DNA of 64,000 nucleotides. Source: PWXP01 sp040772845 (GTDB taxonomy: Bacteria; Planctomycetota; Planctomycetia; Pirellulales; Thermoguttaceae). Below are positions 18,561 through 28,404 of the stretch, in pieces. Location: NCBI GenBank assembly GCA_040772845.1, contig JAXGXG010000001.1, positions 4,960,001-5,024,000 on the forward strand. The letters run 5' to 3'. The notes under the pieces were generated by a model. It saw nothing but the letters and a program-made list of their open reading frames with translations. It was not told where the DNA came from and searched no databases. Positions within the stretch are counted from its first letter, which is position 1, and every line of letters starts with the position of its first letter. A program made the translations under genes and the position numbers.

Positions 18561-18583
18561 CATTTGTCTCCAAATGCTTGACA
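18561..18583 (+). promoter_or_regulatory. possible -35 box with adjacent inverted repeat
   Basis: CATTTG-tctc-CAAATG (18561-18576) is a perfect 6-bp inverted repeat followed immediately by TTGACA (18578-18583) in the divergent spacer before the PEP-CTERM gene. No good -10 box follows at the standard distance, so the promoter itself is weakly supported. Confidence 0.3.
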
Positions 18584-18644
18584 CCGAAAGCCCGATTGAT
18601 CAAACTTAGGATGGCCTGTTCCACCCCCGCCAGGAGGTATTGCC

Positions 18645-21029
18645 GTGGCAATTGGACGACTTCTACCGATGAGTCTCTTTCTTCTTGGCCTGACTGCCGC
18701 GACCGCAGCCGCAGATCAGCGCGTGTGGAATCTTGCCACGACCGGCGACTGGGAGACGGCCGCCAACTGGAGCGGCGTGGCCGTGCCAGGTAGTGCCGAT
18801 TGGGCTGAAATCGGTGAAGGCGCCGGTAACGGCGGTACGGCCGTTGTCAGCACGGCGGTCTCCGATATTCTCTATCTCTATCTCGGCAATGACACCGGTG
18901 AGACTGGCTCTTTGGAGATCCTTCCGGGCGGTTCGCTTACCACAACCGCTAGCGGTTATCACTATGTCGGGCGGCAAGGCACCGGGTATCTGACCGTGGC
19001 AGGTGGTGCGCTGGATATCTCGGCAGGGCACCTGTTCGTCGGTTTTACCAATCCCTCCGGATTCGGCAAGGTCGTGCAGACGGGCGGCACCGTTTCCGTT
19101 GCACAGGATCTCTACCTGAGTGAAGGTAGTACGACGACTGGCCTGTACGAATTGAGCGGTGGAGACGTATCGTCCAGCCGATTCCTCGTGGGTTTGCACG
19201 GTGAGGGACAGATGGACCACACCGGGGGGACACTGACAGTAAGAGGATCTCGCTATGATCTCACTCTCGGCTGGTATACCGACGGTTACGGGGTTTACAA
19301 TCTGAGCGGCGCAACCAGCCAGATTATCGTCGAAGGCGCATCCGGTTTGTTAAGGGTTGGGAACAGCGGTAGCGGCGTGTTCAACCAGTCGGACGGCTCG
19401 GTCGTTGTCGATAACCGGGTTGAACTCGGCGGCGGCAGCACCAGCGACGGCGTCTATAACCTTAGCGGCGGTTCGCTGCTGGCGCTGCGAATGAACGTCG
19501 GCTCAGGCGGCACCGGCCTGTTCAACCAGACTGGTGGAAACGTGACGGTGACCGGATCGTCCGACTCCGATGTAATCATCGGCAATGCGGCCGGTAGCAG
19601 TGGCAGTTACCAGTTCGGCGGCGCGACGGCTCAACTCGATATTGCCGACGACCTGGTTGTCGGTAATTCGGGTACGGGCATGTTCCATCAGACCGATGGA
19701 CACGTGACCGTGACCGATCATATCTATGTCGGCCTCGGGAGCGGCAGTTCCGGCGTCCTCGAACTTGACGGCGGCGCCCTGGGCAGTCGGATCGCGACCA
19801 TCGGGCTGACTGGTGCGGGCGCCTATCGGCAGAGCGGAGGCGAACTCGTTGTTGGCGAAACAACGTATGTAGGATACAATGCCGGCGTGCAGGGATTCGT
19901 GGAGCTTCATGGAGGAGACTTCACCACGACTGACCTCATGCTGGGACAATCCGGTGTTGGGGTTCTGGAACAGGACGGGGGCGACCTCATCGTCGCCGAC
20001 GACTTCTATCTTGGTACAAATGCCAACGGCGCGGGTGCGTACTATCTCGATGGTGGGAATGTCTCGGCTCGTCGCATCCTTGTTGGTGTGTCTGGCGATA
20101 GCACCATGGTTCAGACCGGCGGAAACGTTTCTGTGCGCACCGGTAGTTCCCCTACCCTGGTCGTCGCCTATTATGCGGTGAGTACAAGTAGTTACGAGAT
20201 CCGCGGCGGGACCGTCTCGGCCAGCATGTTCTACAATGGACTGGAGCCATGGAATGAGCAACACGGCGGGGTGGGCTTGACTCGCGTGGTCGGCAACGCC
20301 GCTACAATCAACGTGGATGGATACTACCAGAATGCCCTTTCTACATTGGAAATGCAGGTGGGCAACGGCGGTGTCAGTCCTATTCAGGTTTCGGGCACGG
20401 CCACACTTATCGCGGGCACACAGCTCAACATGGGATTGGCCGGTGGCGTTGCGCTTCTGACCGATCGTGGTTTCGACCTGCTGACGGCCGGTAACGTGTC
20501 AGGTGCGTTCACGCTGGCCGAATCGGAGCCGCTGTGGAATGTCAGCCAGAGCGGCACGCTCGTACAAGCGGAATTGGCTGGAGCAGGTCTTGGCCCGGTA
20601 ACGGCCGACTACGATACGTTCGTCGAACTCGAGGTCGAAGCCGGCAACGGTGCTACGGCTGGTTACGCAAGTCTCTTGGAACTGGAGCCGGGCCGAACGT
20701 TCTGGGCATTGTTGGACGTGGTTCAGGACGGCGAGGCACTGACCGGTGTGGCATTGGAGGAACTGGCCGACTATATCCGTTCGGCGGGACACTCCGTCTA
20801 TACCACACATCCGATTCTTGATTCCGGCTGCAAGGTGACCGAATCATACAACTTGATGCTCGATCTGGACGTGCTCGCTGAGACTTCGTATTTCGCATGG
20901 GATTTCGCCGAATACGATTCGACCTTGCGTGTCGCCCATGTGGCTTTGGGCGTTCCTGAGCCGAGCGCATGGATTCTTGCTCTTTTGGCAATGTCATGCC
21001 TCCTCTGTCGCCGTCGTGCATTGTGGTGA
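18645..21029 (+). CDS. PEP-CTERM protein with passenger-type beta-strand repeats
   Basis: 794 aa from GTG 18645, supported by AGGAGG at 18632-18637 (7-nt spacing); an ATG at 18669 would cut the signal peptide. After the signal peptide (LLPMSLFLLGLTAATAAA) comes a long array of about 35-45-residue repeats built on motifs such as GVYNLSGG, GVFNQSDGSVVV, GLFNQTGGNVTV and GMFHQTDGHVTV, as in autotransporter-associated beta-helix proteins. The C-terminus has a PEP-CTERM tail: VPEPS, a hydrophobic stretch (AWILALLAMSCLL) and a basic end (CRRRALW). The tail should be recognised by an exosortase-type system and the protein exposed at the surface or in the matrix. No exosortase gene is in the window. 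Confidence 0.92.
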   Translation: MAIGRLLPMSLFLLGLTAATAAADQRVWNLATTGDWETAANWSGVAVPGSADWAEIGEGAGNGGTAVVSTAVSDILYLYLGNDTGETGSLEILPGGSLTTTASGYHYVGRQGTGYLTVAGGALDISAGHLFVGFTNPSGFGKVVQTGGTVSVAQDLYLSEGSTTTGLYELSGGDVSSSRFLVGLHGEGQMDHTGGTLTVRGSRYDLTLGWYTDGYGVYNLSGATSQIIVEGASGLLRVGNSGSGVFNQSDGSVVVDNRVELGGGSTSDGVYNLSGGSLLALRMNVGSGGTGLFNQTGGNVTVTGSSDSDVIIGNAAGSSGSYQFGGATAQLDIADDLVVGNSGTGMFHQTDGHVTVTDHIYVGLGSGSSGVLELDGGALGSRIATIGLTGAGAYRQSGGELVVGETTYVGYNAGVQGFVELHGGDFTTTDLMLGQSGVGVLEQDGGDLIVADDFYLGTNANGAGAYYLDGGNVSARRILVGVSGDSTMVQTGGNVSVRTGSSPTLVVAYYAVSTSSYEIRGGTVSASMFYNGLEPWNEQHGGVGLTRVVGNAATINVDGYYQNALSTLEMQVGNGGVSPIQVSGTATLIAGTQLNMGLAGGVALLTDRGFDLLTAGNVSGAFTLAESEPLWNVSQSGTLVQAELAGAGLGPVTADYDTFVELEVEAGNGATAGYASLLELEPGRTFWALLDVVQDGEALTGVALEELADYIRSAGHSVYTTHPILDSGCKVTESYNLMLDLDVLAETSYFAWDFAEYDSTLRVAHVALGVPEPSAWILALLAMSCLLCRRRALW

Positions 21030-21092
21030 TATCTGGCTCTACCGGAGAAGACCGACCACATCAGGTGTCACTGAAGAGTCGAGAGATCACGG

Positions 21093-21983
21093 ATGGCAAA
21101 TCGTTCTCGGATCGTACTGCACGGCCGGTTGTTGATTGCGGGGGCGGCCGTGCTGTGGAGCACCGGCGGATTCTTCGCGAAGGCGCCCGTCTTTGCCGTT
21201 TGGGAAGATGCCGCACGCGGGCCCCTGATCGCGTTCTGGCGATCGATCTTCGCCGCAATCGTCCTCCTGCCGCTGGTGCGCCGACCGCGGTGGCGCCCGG
21301 AGCTCGTCCTGCTGGGCATTGCCTTTCCCGGCATGAGCGTCACCTACCTGTCGGCCGTTGCAATGACAACCGCGGCGAACGCCATTTGGCTCCAGAGTAC
21401 CGCGCCGTGGTGGGTGTTCCTGATGAGCGTGCTCATGCTGCGGCAGCCGGTGGTCCGTCGCGAACTGCTCCCCTTGGCTTTCGCCGCAGTTGGCGTCGGT
21501 ATTATCCTTGTGTTTGAAGCCTATGGACAGCGGCAGGTAGGCGTCTTTCTGGGCGTCTTTTCAGGCGTTCTCTTTGCGACCGTGGTGATTCTCCTGCAGC
21601 GGATGGCCCAGGAGAATGCCGCTTGGGTCCTTGTCCTCTGCCAGGGGCTTACGAGCCTGGCGCTGTTGCCGTGGGTGGTGTATTACGGCGTGTGGCCGAC
21701 GGTGAACCAGCTTCTCGTCCTGGCTGCATTCGGGGCCGTCCAGATGGCCGTTCCCTACATTCTACTGAACCGAGGCCTCCGGTCCGTCAGCAGTCAGGAG
21801 GCCGTGCTCATTTGCCTGATCGAGCCCGTACTGAACCCAATCCTGGTGCTCTTCTGGGGCGAACGCCCGGCCTGGTGGACCGTTGCCGGGGCCGCCCTGA
21901 TCTTGCTCGGACTTCTGCTGCGTTATACCTGGCTGGAAATGCCCCGTCGCGTCACTGCGGCCGAGATTGTCCACGAACTCTGA
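21093..21983 (+). CDS. DMT-family (EamA) transporter
   Basis: 296 aa, almost entirely hydrophobic, with about ten predicted membrane segments arranged as two EamA repeats (first from about residue 10: LLIAGAAVLWSTGGFFAK; second from about 155: GVFLGVFSGVLFATVVIL). The second repeat contains the typical SSQEAVLICLIEPVLNPIL segment. It is an inner-membrane permease for a small metabolite; the substrate cannot be predicted. It follows the PEP-CTERM gene by 63 bp on the same strand but a functional link is not evident. It is convergent with the TIM-barrel gene, only 8 bp away. Confidence 0.92.
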   Translation: MANRSRIVLHGRLLIAGAAVLWSTGGFFAKAPVFAVWEDAARGPLIAFWRSIFAAIVLLPLVRRPRWRPELVLLGIAFPGMSVTYLSAVAMTTAANAIWLQSTAPWWVFLMSVLMLRQPVVRRELLPLAFAAVGVGIILVFEAYGQRQVGVFLGVFSGVLFATVVILLQRMAQENAAWVLVLCQGLTSLALLPWVVYYGVWPTVNQLLVLAAFGAVQMAVPYILLNRGLRSVSSQEAVLICLIEPVLNPILVLFWGERPAWWTVAGAALILLGLLLRYTWLEMPRRVTAAEIVHEL

Positions 21984-21991
21984 CCGCCGCC

Positions 21992-23569
21992 TCACGATGA
22001 CGGAATCACGCGCACCTCGATGCGGACAAGCGTGATCGGGACACCGGCCGAGACGATGATTGTATCGTGATTCTCGCCGGACAACGCGCCGGGCGGAACC
22101 GCATACGTGAACTGGCGATTCCTTGCGGATACGCTCGCTCCAGGACCGCAGACACCTGCGGTCCCGTTGACAGAAATGCTCGGGGCATCGACGTCGGCGC
22201 CGACAATCTCCACAAGTGCCTCGACCCGCCAGTCGGCCGGTGGCTTGGGGCCAAGCGGTAGTGAGAAGGCAAGCTGGGTTCCGCTCGCTGGCAGTGGAGG
22301 ACGGTAGTCGCTGCCTGGAACGGTTACGTCACGACCGGTCACGGCGTGGCGTCGCGGCTGTGCCAGCAGCGAGTCGAGCGACGAAAACGACTTCAGCGTG
22401 CGCTGATACTGCGGAAGCGGCCATTTCGGGTGGCCATGCTGGAAGTAGTTGAACAGATACACGACGTCGGCCCCTCCTGACAAAACGGCGACGGCCGCAC
22501 CGGTTGCATCTTCTGCCGTGACCAGGCGCGCAGGGACATTCGTGCAGGGGCGATAGTTCACCTCCAGCCCTCCGGCCAGTGTAACTCGATCTCCCAGCAG
22601 CGCGCGCCACCTGGTCAATGGCATATCGAATTCCACCGACTGCCACCGCGGCGCGGCGACGACGAGGTCGACGAGTCCTTGTTCGGCCCATGTCGGCGCA
22701 TCGAGCCCCAAGCCGATCGCCGTTTCGGGACATGACGGCACACGCACGCCAATCTGCACCGGATGGCCACGGCGCGCGGCCGCGTCGCTTGCCAGGCGGC
22801 GAATCTCGCGCAGCCATTGTGTCAGTATCTCACGCCCTTCCTGCTCCTTCCCTGCGCTGAATAGATACGGCTCCCGCAGGAAGTCGAGTTCAAGGCCATC
22901 GACGTCGTAGCGATCGAGTGTCTCGGCAATCAACGCGCGATAGTGCTGACGCACCTCAGTGTGTGAATAATCCAACGCGCGGGCGTAATAGCCTGGGTGT
23001 CCTTGGCGGAACAGTTCGGGCCTTCGCCACAGCGGGGCGTGGAAAGGGTGGTCCAAGTTGCTATTTTCGTGAACATCGTTCATCCGCAACGAGATCCACG
23101 GAGAAATGCCATCATGGCGGCATCGCCGGATGACACGGGCCGGGTAGTCGATGCCCTGCCGGTCCACTTCCATCATATTGCCGATCAGCTCGCGGTACCT
23201 GGCGCGTCGCTCTTTGGGAATCGCAGCGAGAAAAGGTTGATCGTCGGGGCCATTCGGGTCGTAACCGTCCCAGAAGGCCATCCAGACGTCGCTCCTGTAG
23301 TTCGTCCGCCGTGCATTCGTATTGCACATGAGCACGGTCACTCCCGCCTCGGCCAGCACGTCGATGTAACGGTCAACAATCTCACCTGCCTTGCCCTCAG
23401 GAAACTCCTGGAAGTAGAAGAAGTTCGTGCAGTCTTCGTTGTGCAGAAGGCCGGTAAGTTTGGACGGAATGGCTTCTGCCGCATCGGCAGGTTGCGGGAA
23501 GCCGCCCGTGGCCCAGGCGGCAAAGACCATGGAGGTGCAGAATACACGTCGTAGCAAAATGTGGAGCAT
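21992..23569 (-). CDS. secreted TIM-barrel protein, glycoside-hydrolase-like
   Basis: 525 aa with a signal peptide (LLRRVFCTSMVFAAWATGGF, processing near ADAAEA). The body has the pattern of the putative glycosyl hydrolases related to GHL10/DUF187: YIDVLAEAGVTVLMCNTNAR, DGISPWISLRMNDVHEN, then DVDGLELDFLREPYLF, where the Asp/Glu pair after a core strand is a plausible catalytic site. The C-terminal part (about residues 420-525) is a beta-sandwich-like module. It lies 42 bp downstream of the ceramidase-like gene on the same strand, so the two are probably one transcript. Substrate unknown. Confidence 0.85.
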   Translation of the reverse strand: MLHILLRRVFCTSMVFAAWATGGFPQPADAAEAIPSKLTGLLHNEDCTNFFYFQEFPEGKAGEIVDRYIDVLAEAGVTVLMCNTNARRTNYRSDVWMAFWDGYDPNGPDDQPFLAAIPKERRARYRELIGNMMEVDRQGIDYPARVIRRCRHDGISPWISLRMNDVHENSNLDHPFHAPLWRRPELFRQGHPGYYARALDYSHTEVRQHYRALIAETLDRYDVDGLELDFLREPYLFSAGKEQEGREILTQWLREIRRLASDAAARRGHPVQIGVRVPSCPETAIGLGLDAPTWAEQGLVDLVVAAPRWQSVEFDMPLTRWRALLGDRVTLAGGLEVNYRPCTNVPARLVTAEDATGAAVAVLSGGADVVYLFNYFQHGHPKWPLPQYQRTLKSFSSLDSLLAQPRRHAVTGRDVTVPGSDYRPPLPASGTQLAFSLPLGPKPPADWRVEALVEIVGADVDAPSISVNGTAGVCGPGASVSARNRQFTYAVPPGALSGENHDTIIVSAGVPITLVRIEVRVIPSS

Positions 23570-23611
23570 CGTCAGCCTTTCTTCGGTTCATCAGGGAGTG
23601 AATTCATGATA

Positions 23612-24979
23612 CTACTCCTTTTGCCGGACTTGTTGGACCAATTGGTCAACGGCCGCAGTAATGCGGTCTTCCAGATCGCCTTGCCACCGCATGGCAGGCA
23701 GTCCGTATTCGCCCAAATACCCGCCCTCGTAACCGCCTTCTTCCCAGACGCGACGCGAGGGGATGTACGCGGTCAGATCGTGTGAAAAACCGTGGGTCCA
23801 GGTGGTGGGACCGAACAGCGTCATGAACTTCAGACCATAGTCCACAACGGCCTCGCCACCCATACTGATCCAGAGCTGGTCGTCGCCCAGCTTCCACACC
23901 TGCACCGCGTAGGGATAACTCGCAGGAAACGTCTCGCCACTTTCCAAGCGATCTTTCATGCGCTGCGCCCAGCGACCGTACAAACCGCCTTTTCGGATGT
24001 ACCCGTCGAATTCTTCAGCCGTGATGACCTTCTCGTAGGGCAGATCGACGAACGTGAACGCCGTCTTCAGTTGCGGGCCGACCGGACGCATCGTGCCGTC
24101 CAGAGCCTTCTCGACCGCGGCGGCCAGCTTCAGACCATTCTGCCGCGTGAGTTCCACCGTCCTGCGCGGCATGGCTCCCTGATCGCCGCCACATGCCTGG
24201 TAGAACATGGCCTGGGCGCCGGGATGTTTTTCCTCCAATGCAAGTTGCGCGAACCCGGCATAATCACCGGACCACTGGTAGATGCCCAGCATAGACGTAT
24301 GGCAGGCGTAGCCGAACACGAGCGCCGCAAGCGACCCGTCGGCCGTGCGGACGACCAGCAACGGGACGCGATGGTCGACCGGGCCTTTCAAGGGTTCGCC
24401 GGCGGCGAGCAATTCATGAATCCGCCGTTCCTCGTTGTTGCGGCGATTCACGCCGAAATCGGCGGTTCCCTCGGTCGCCTCTACGGTAACAGGTTGCATG
24501 TCCGCGAGCGCTAAAGCAACATGCTCGACAATCGCCTTCTCGAGCGCCAGCGTGTATTCAGTGCTCCGGTTTCGCGCCTGTTCATCCCAGGCTTGATAAT
24601 CCTGGAGGCATTCGCGCAATGCAGGCCCGCTGTGCGTGTGCGAGTAGGTGAATCGGATTTGTGCGCGGGTAAGGCCGAAACGCTGCTGCAACGTTTCGCA
24701 GAGTGTATCGTAGGTAATCTTCGAGATTCCGCACACGTCGCTGGTAAGGATCAACGCGTGCTGGCCATCTGCGGCTTCGAGCACCAGGATTTTGACCCAA
24801 AGGTCGTGCAGCTTGCCTTCCGCAGCATGGTTGCGGCCGCCAAATCCCGCCATCCAAAGCGCCTCTTGCGGCGTGATATTGATCCGCGCAAGCCCTGCCT
24901 TCCACGTCGGTTCGGCCGCTGTCGATAGCCCCACTGAGAGGAGAAGGACCAGAAGCGGCAAGAATGTGCGTCGGCGCAT
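23612..24979 (-). CDS. neutral/alkaline ceramidase-like secreted amidase (N-terminal domain only)
   Basis: 455 aa with a signal peptide (MRRRTFLPLLVLLLSVGLST). Family-typical segments are visible: KAGLARINITPQEALWMAGF at the start of the mature protein, LILTSDVCGIS, the metal/active-site strand FTYSHTHSGPAL, VFGYACHTSM and FYQACGGDQGAM. Bacterial neutral ceramidases are about 650-700 aa with a C-terminal immunoglobulin-like domain; that domain is missing here, as in many planctomycete homologues, so the substrate may be another N-acyl compound rather than ceramide. An AAAGGGGA ribosome-binding site precedes the ATG. It is likely cotranscribed with the downstream TIM-barrel gene. Confidence 0.9.
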   Translation of the reverse strand: MRRRTFLPLLVLLLSVGLSTAAEPTWKAGLARINITPQEALWMAGFGGRNHAAEGKLHDLWVKILVLEAADGQHALILTSDVCGISKITYDTLCETLQQRFGLTRAQIRFTYSHTHSGPALRECLQDYQAWDEQARNRSTEYTLALEKAIVEHVALALADMQPVTVEATEGTADFGVNRRNNEERRIHELLAAGEPLKGPVDHRVPLLVVRTADGSLAALVFGYACHTSMLGIYQWSGDYAGFAQLALEEKHPGAQAMFYQACGGDQGAMPRRTVELTRQNGLKLAAAVEKALDGTMRPVGPQLKTAFTFVDLPYEKVITAEEFDGYIRKGGLYGRWAQRMKDRLESGETFPASYPYAVQVWKLGDDQLWISMGGEAVVDYGLKFMTLFGPTTWTHGFSHDLTAYIPSRRVWEEGGYEGGYLGEYGLPAMRWQGDLEDRITAAVDQLVQQVRQKE

Positions 24980-25018
24980 AACGTCCCCTTTCCTGGTTCG
25001 GGAACCGTTGCGCGCGAG

Positions 25019-26620
25019 TTACCGCTGCTTTCGACGCCGTACTGTAAGCCCGAGCAGACCGAGCATCGCAAGCACGATCGTCGACGGTTCCGGAACTGCC
25101 GTGATACCGGCCACAGAAAGAGCCGTGCCGGCTTCCGTATTGTAATCGGTGAGATCCCAGAAGAAATAGGAGGGCCCGCCGCTGGGAATCGCCAAATCAG
25201 CCAGCGTGATCATGCTGCTTGCGCTGTCGGCCGTTGCATGAAGCCCGGCGGTGTTCATCCACTGCGCCAAGTCGTCCAACGAACCTGCCCCCGTAAACTT
25301 CAGTTCCATGGGGAAAACACCGGGGCCGAAGCCACCGGAAAGCACCGTCATCCAACCGTACGCGTCGTTCAGTCCGCTTACCGACGAACCGACGGCTATG
25401 GTCCCCTTGTCAGCGCCGGGCGCCAGGCTGAGTTCGATGCTGTCGGAATCCTGCGAAAGCGTCCACAGCGGGCCCGACTGGTCGACAACGTTTCCCGTAA
25501 TACTGTCCGAGGCGATCTGCAGGGCGGTGAACACATTATTCGGATTCAGTGCGGCCCCGCCGAACACGGCTGCCGTAAGGTCGGTGCTCGCGCCTACGTT
25601 CGCGGTGCCTGAATCAGAAACCTGGATTGTTGTCAAGCCACTAGTTCCCACCTCAAGGGCAATTGTGGAATTGACGCCGGTGAAACTGAATGCCTCGCTC
25701 ACATCGATTGTCCCGGCGCCGCCCTGAATCTTCAGTGTTGAAGTCACGCCCACACCGTTGTCGGTCAGACTCCGTGCATTGAGTGTTCCACCTCGCATCA
25801 CGTAGGTTCCTGTCGAGGGCGCACCAACCCCGATTTGAACGTTAGGCCGCGTCGCACCCCCGATCACGCCTCCGTTTTGCGTGAATTCTCCCGTACTCGG
25901 ACCTCCACCGGCGGACCAATGTCCGATACTGATACTTGGCGTATCGAGCGTTCCACCGCTCATGTTATAGTAGCCCGTTCCGTCGCCGCCAACCGAATTC
26001 GAGCCGTTGGTTATGCCCATTTGGATCGAAGAATCGACGGTTACCACAGCATCGCCGGATTGATTGAACGTGGCGACCATGTCACCAGTGTCCGTTGCAT
26101 AGGTCCAACCCAGTCCCATCCACTTCGTGGTTGCGAACGTTCCACCCGTCATGTTGTAAACCACCTGACCCGAACCACTGTACTGATTGAAGGCGATATG
26201 GCACTCGGAAGTCGTCGAGAGGACTCCGCTGTGATTGACCGTCGCATTCAAGTCGCCGTCGTCTCCCAGGCGGAACCATTGCGTGCCCGTTGTGCGTTGT
26301 AGCGTTCCCTCGAGATTGAAGACCGCGTTATTCTTCAGACGCAGATCGCTGGTGGTCGTGACATCGAGAAGACCGCCGGGCGCGATGGTAAGCGAACCGT
26401 CGCCGGTCACAACGACGGAGCTACTGCCGGAGGCCAGCACGACGGTGGTATCCACAGTAAGGTGATCGCTGGTGGCATAGCCGTCGGGATCCCAGTTACT
26501 TGCGGTTTGCCAGTAGTTGTTCCCTGCGCCGCCGTCCCATATGCGTGTTTCGGCCAGGGCGGAGCCGGCTGCCATCAAGAGAATTGCAACAATCACGAGT
26601 CCAAGGAAATGGCGATACAT
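25019..26620 (-). CDS. PEP-CTERM protein with autotransporter-type strand repeats
   Basis: 533 aa: signal peptide (FLGLVIVAILLMAAGSALA), then TRIWDGGAGNNYWQTASNWD, the N-terminal motif shared with autotransporter-associated beta-strand proteins and with the protein at 18645. Repeats such as VVYNMTGGTFATTKWMGLGW and GYYNMSGGTLDTPSISIGHW follow. The tail is VPEPS, a hydrophobic stretch (TIVLAMLGLLGL) and TVRRRKQR, a full PEP-CTERM signal. It is the second gene after the LamG PEP-CTERM gene (54 bp downstream) and 39 bp before the ceramidase-like gene, so the four genes from 28192 to 21992 may form one minus-strand operon of exported proteins. Confidence 0.92.
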   Translation of the reverse strand: MYRHFLGLVIVAILLMAAGSALAETRIWDGGAGNNYWQTASNWDPDGYATSDHLTVDTTVVLASGSSSVVVTGDGSLTIAPGGLLDVTTTSDLRLKNNAVFNLEGTLQRTTGTQWFRLGDDGDLNATVNHSGVLSTTSECHIAFNQYSGSGQVVYNMTGGTFATTKWMGLGWTYATDTGDMVATFNQSGDAVVTVDSSIQMGITNGSNSVGGDGTGYYNMSGGTLDTPSISIGHWSAGGGPSTGEFTQNGGVIGGATRPNVQIGVGAPSTGTYVMRGGTLNARSLTDNGVGVTSTLKIQGGAGTIDVSEAFSFTGVNSTIALEVGTSGLTTIQVSDSGTANVGASTDLTAAVFGGAALNPNNVFTALQIASDSITGNVVDQSGPLWTLSQDSDSIELSLAPGADKGTIAVGSSVSGLNDAYGWMTVLSGGFGPGVFPMELKFTGAGSLDDLAQWMNTAGLHATADSASSMITLADLAIPSGGPSYFFWDLTDYNTEAGTALSVAGITAVPEPSTIVLAMLGLLGLTVRRRKQR

Positions 26621-26674
26621 GGTTTCAAACTCCGAGGCGAAATGGAATTGAGTCGGAGGCAGGATGCTTCACGT

Positions 26675-28192
26675 TCACGCCGCCACAGAGGCGCGTCGGC
26701 GTCGGCTTGCCACACATACGAGGGCGAGCAGTACGAGGATTATCGACGACGGTTCGGGGGTCAGCAGGAACTCGCCCGGGCTGAGCGCGCCGAGCACGAC
26801 GCGAGAGTCGTAGAGCAAACCCTGAAATTTTTCGCCGCTGGTGGGATGGCAGCCGAGCCCGATGCCGCGCGTTTGCAAATAGGAGGTGTCGCTAGCTGCG
26901 CTGAGAGTGATTGCGCTATCCGAGCCTATCTGCCGGCCGTCAAAGAAGAAGCGGGCAACGGCGCTCAGGTTGCCGCTGCCGTCCAACTCGTTACCCAAGG
27001 TGTCGACAACGGCCGCAATGTGGTGCCACTCATCCAACGGCAGCGTCGCCGATCCGCCTCCCGAATTGAACTGGACCGTGTCCGCATCGCCGGTCGCATC
27101 CGAACTGGGCCGTAGTTGGAGCCGATAAACGCCGGCAATGTCGATGATCTTCTCCACACTCGTCGAACCCGTATCGACAAGCCGATGTACCCACGTTTCC
27201 ATGGTGAAACCGCCGGCGTCTGCAATCGAGGCGTTGTTCAGCAGGTTGACCGCGTCGGTCACAATCCCGTCGGCCGACGTGTTAACCGATCGGTCGCCCG
27301 TGCCATCGGGCAAGCCGCCCGGCAATAGGGCTGGGGAAAATCCGTCGGGCCAGGGCGTGTTGGCCGAGAAGGCCGTGCCTCCCGCGGCCGTGGCAGGATG
27401 GCCCGCACCGGAATCGTCCGGAATGCCTGGCAGCGGTTCACTCGAATCGTAGTCGTAGCGGAAGACGGTCTGCTTCAGCGTGGGGATCCCGGAACTCATG
27501 TACTGCTGGATCTCCGACTGCGTCAGCGCGCCGCTGAACACGGCCACCTCGTCGGCCAGACCGTCGAAAAAGTGCTCACTGCTGCGTCCGCCAATGTAGG
27601 TTGCGCTACTGCCGGCGATTCCCGAACTGCTGTGCGTATCGGCGCCGACCATGTTGCCGTTGACATAGAACGTCACGTCATTAGCGTTGTCGATGACTGC
27701 AGCCACATGAGCCCAGTTACCCGCCGGAAGCACGCCCGCGTTACTGCGGTAGTCTTTCACCCCAAAGGTTGTGAACCGCAACTGACCCTGGCTTCCGGAT
27801 ACGTTTCCGTCGATCCCCAAGCCCCATGTTTCGTTGGCGATCACGCGCTGGTTTATATTCAGCACATCGGTGTTGATCCATGCCATCACCGAAAAATTGT
27901 TGGTCAGGTTGCTGAGCGTGTAGGCGGAATCCGTTAGACTAATGGTCGCCGTGGTGTCCCGGAAGTCCGTGGCCAGACCGAAGTTCCGCGGACCATACAC
28001 GTTTGGATTCAGCGCTGCGCCATACGTGCCGATGAGCCCGTTCACGGAGGAATCCACTGCTTTCTGCCCAGTCTGGTTCTCCTCCATTTTCCAATGACCG
28101 AGCAATACGGCTGCCTCTGAATCAGCCACAGCGATGAGGAGAAGGATGGCGACGAAAAAGCAACCGACGCGACCTATTGTGGCACGATCCAT
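26675..28192 (-). CDS. PEP-CTERM protein with two LamG (ConA-like) domains
   Basis: 505 aa with a signal peptide (VGCFFVAILLLIAVADSEA). Two concanavalin-like modules are visible: the first at about residues 30-230 (FSVMAWINTDVLN, NWAHVAAVIDNANDVTFYVN, DGLADEVAVFSGAL), the second at about 270-475 (FTMETWVHRLVD, EWHHIAAVVDTLG, ARFFFDGRQIG). The end is TPEPSSIILVLLALVC followed by ASRRRRASVAA, a PEP-CTERM tail. Such domains bind glycans or proteins at the cell surface. First gene of the putative exported-protein transcript running down to 21992. Confidence 0.92.
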   Translation of the reverse strand: MDRATIGRVGCFFVAILLLIAVADSEAAVLLGHWKMEENQTGQKAVDSSVNGLIGTYGAALNPNVYGPRNFGLATDFRDTTATISLTDSAYTLSNLTNNFSVMAWINTDVLNINQRVIANETWGLGIDGNVSGSQGQLRFTTFGVKDYRSNAGVLPAGNWAHVAAVIDNANDVTFYVNGNMVGADTHSSSGIAGSSATYIGGRSSEHFFDGLADEVAVFSGALTQSEIQQYMSSGIPTLKQTVFRYDYDSSEPLPGIPDDSGAGHPATAAGGTAFSANTPWPDGFSPALLPGGLPDGTGDRSVNTSADGIVTDAVNLLNNASIADAGGFTMETWVHRLVDTGSTSVEKIIDIAGVYRLQLRPSSDATGDADTVQFNSGGGSATLPLDEWHHIAAVVDTLGNELDGSGNLSAVARFFFDGRQIGSDSAITLSAASDTSYLQTRGIGLGCHPTSGEKFQGLLYDSRVVLGALSPGEFLLTPEPSSIILVLLALVCVASRRRRASVAA

Positions 28193-28404
28193 GGCGGGAC
28201 TCCATTAGCGGAGGGAACTTGTTAGCGCGGGACGCTGTAGCAGTCACCTTGCCCTCAGCCGACTTTCCGGATAGGCACAGTCGGCGACTGCCCCATATGA
28301 CTCTTCATCTTACTTGTGTTGCGAAAGAAGTGCAAATTTGGGCCACCCCCTCAAGTCGTTGGAATGGCAGATACATGGTCCCTGCCCCCGGCCTGCGCAA
28401 CCCC

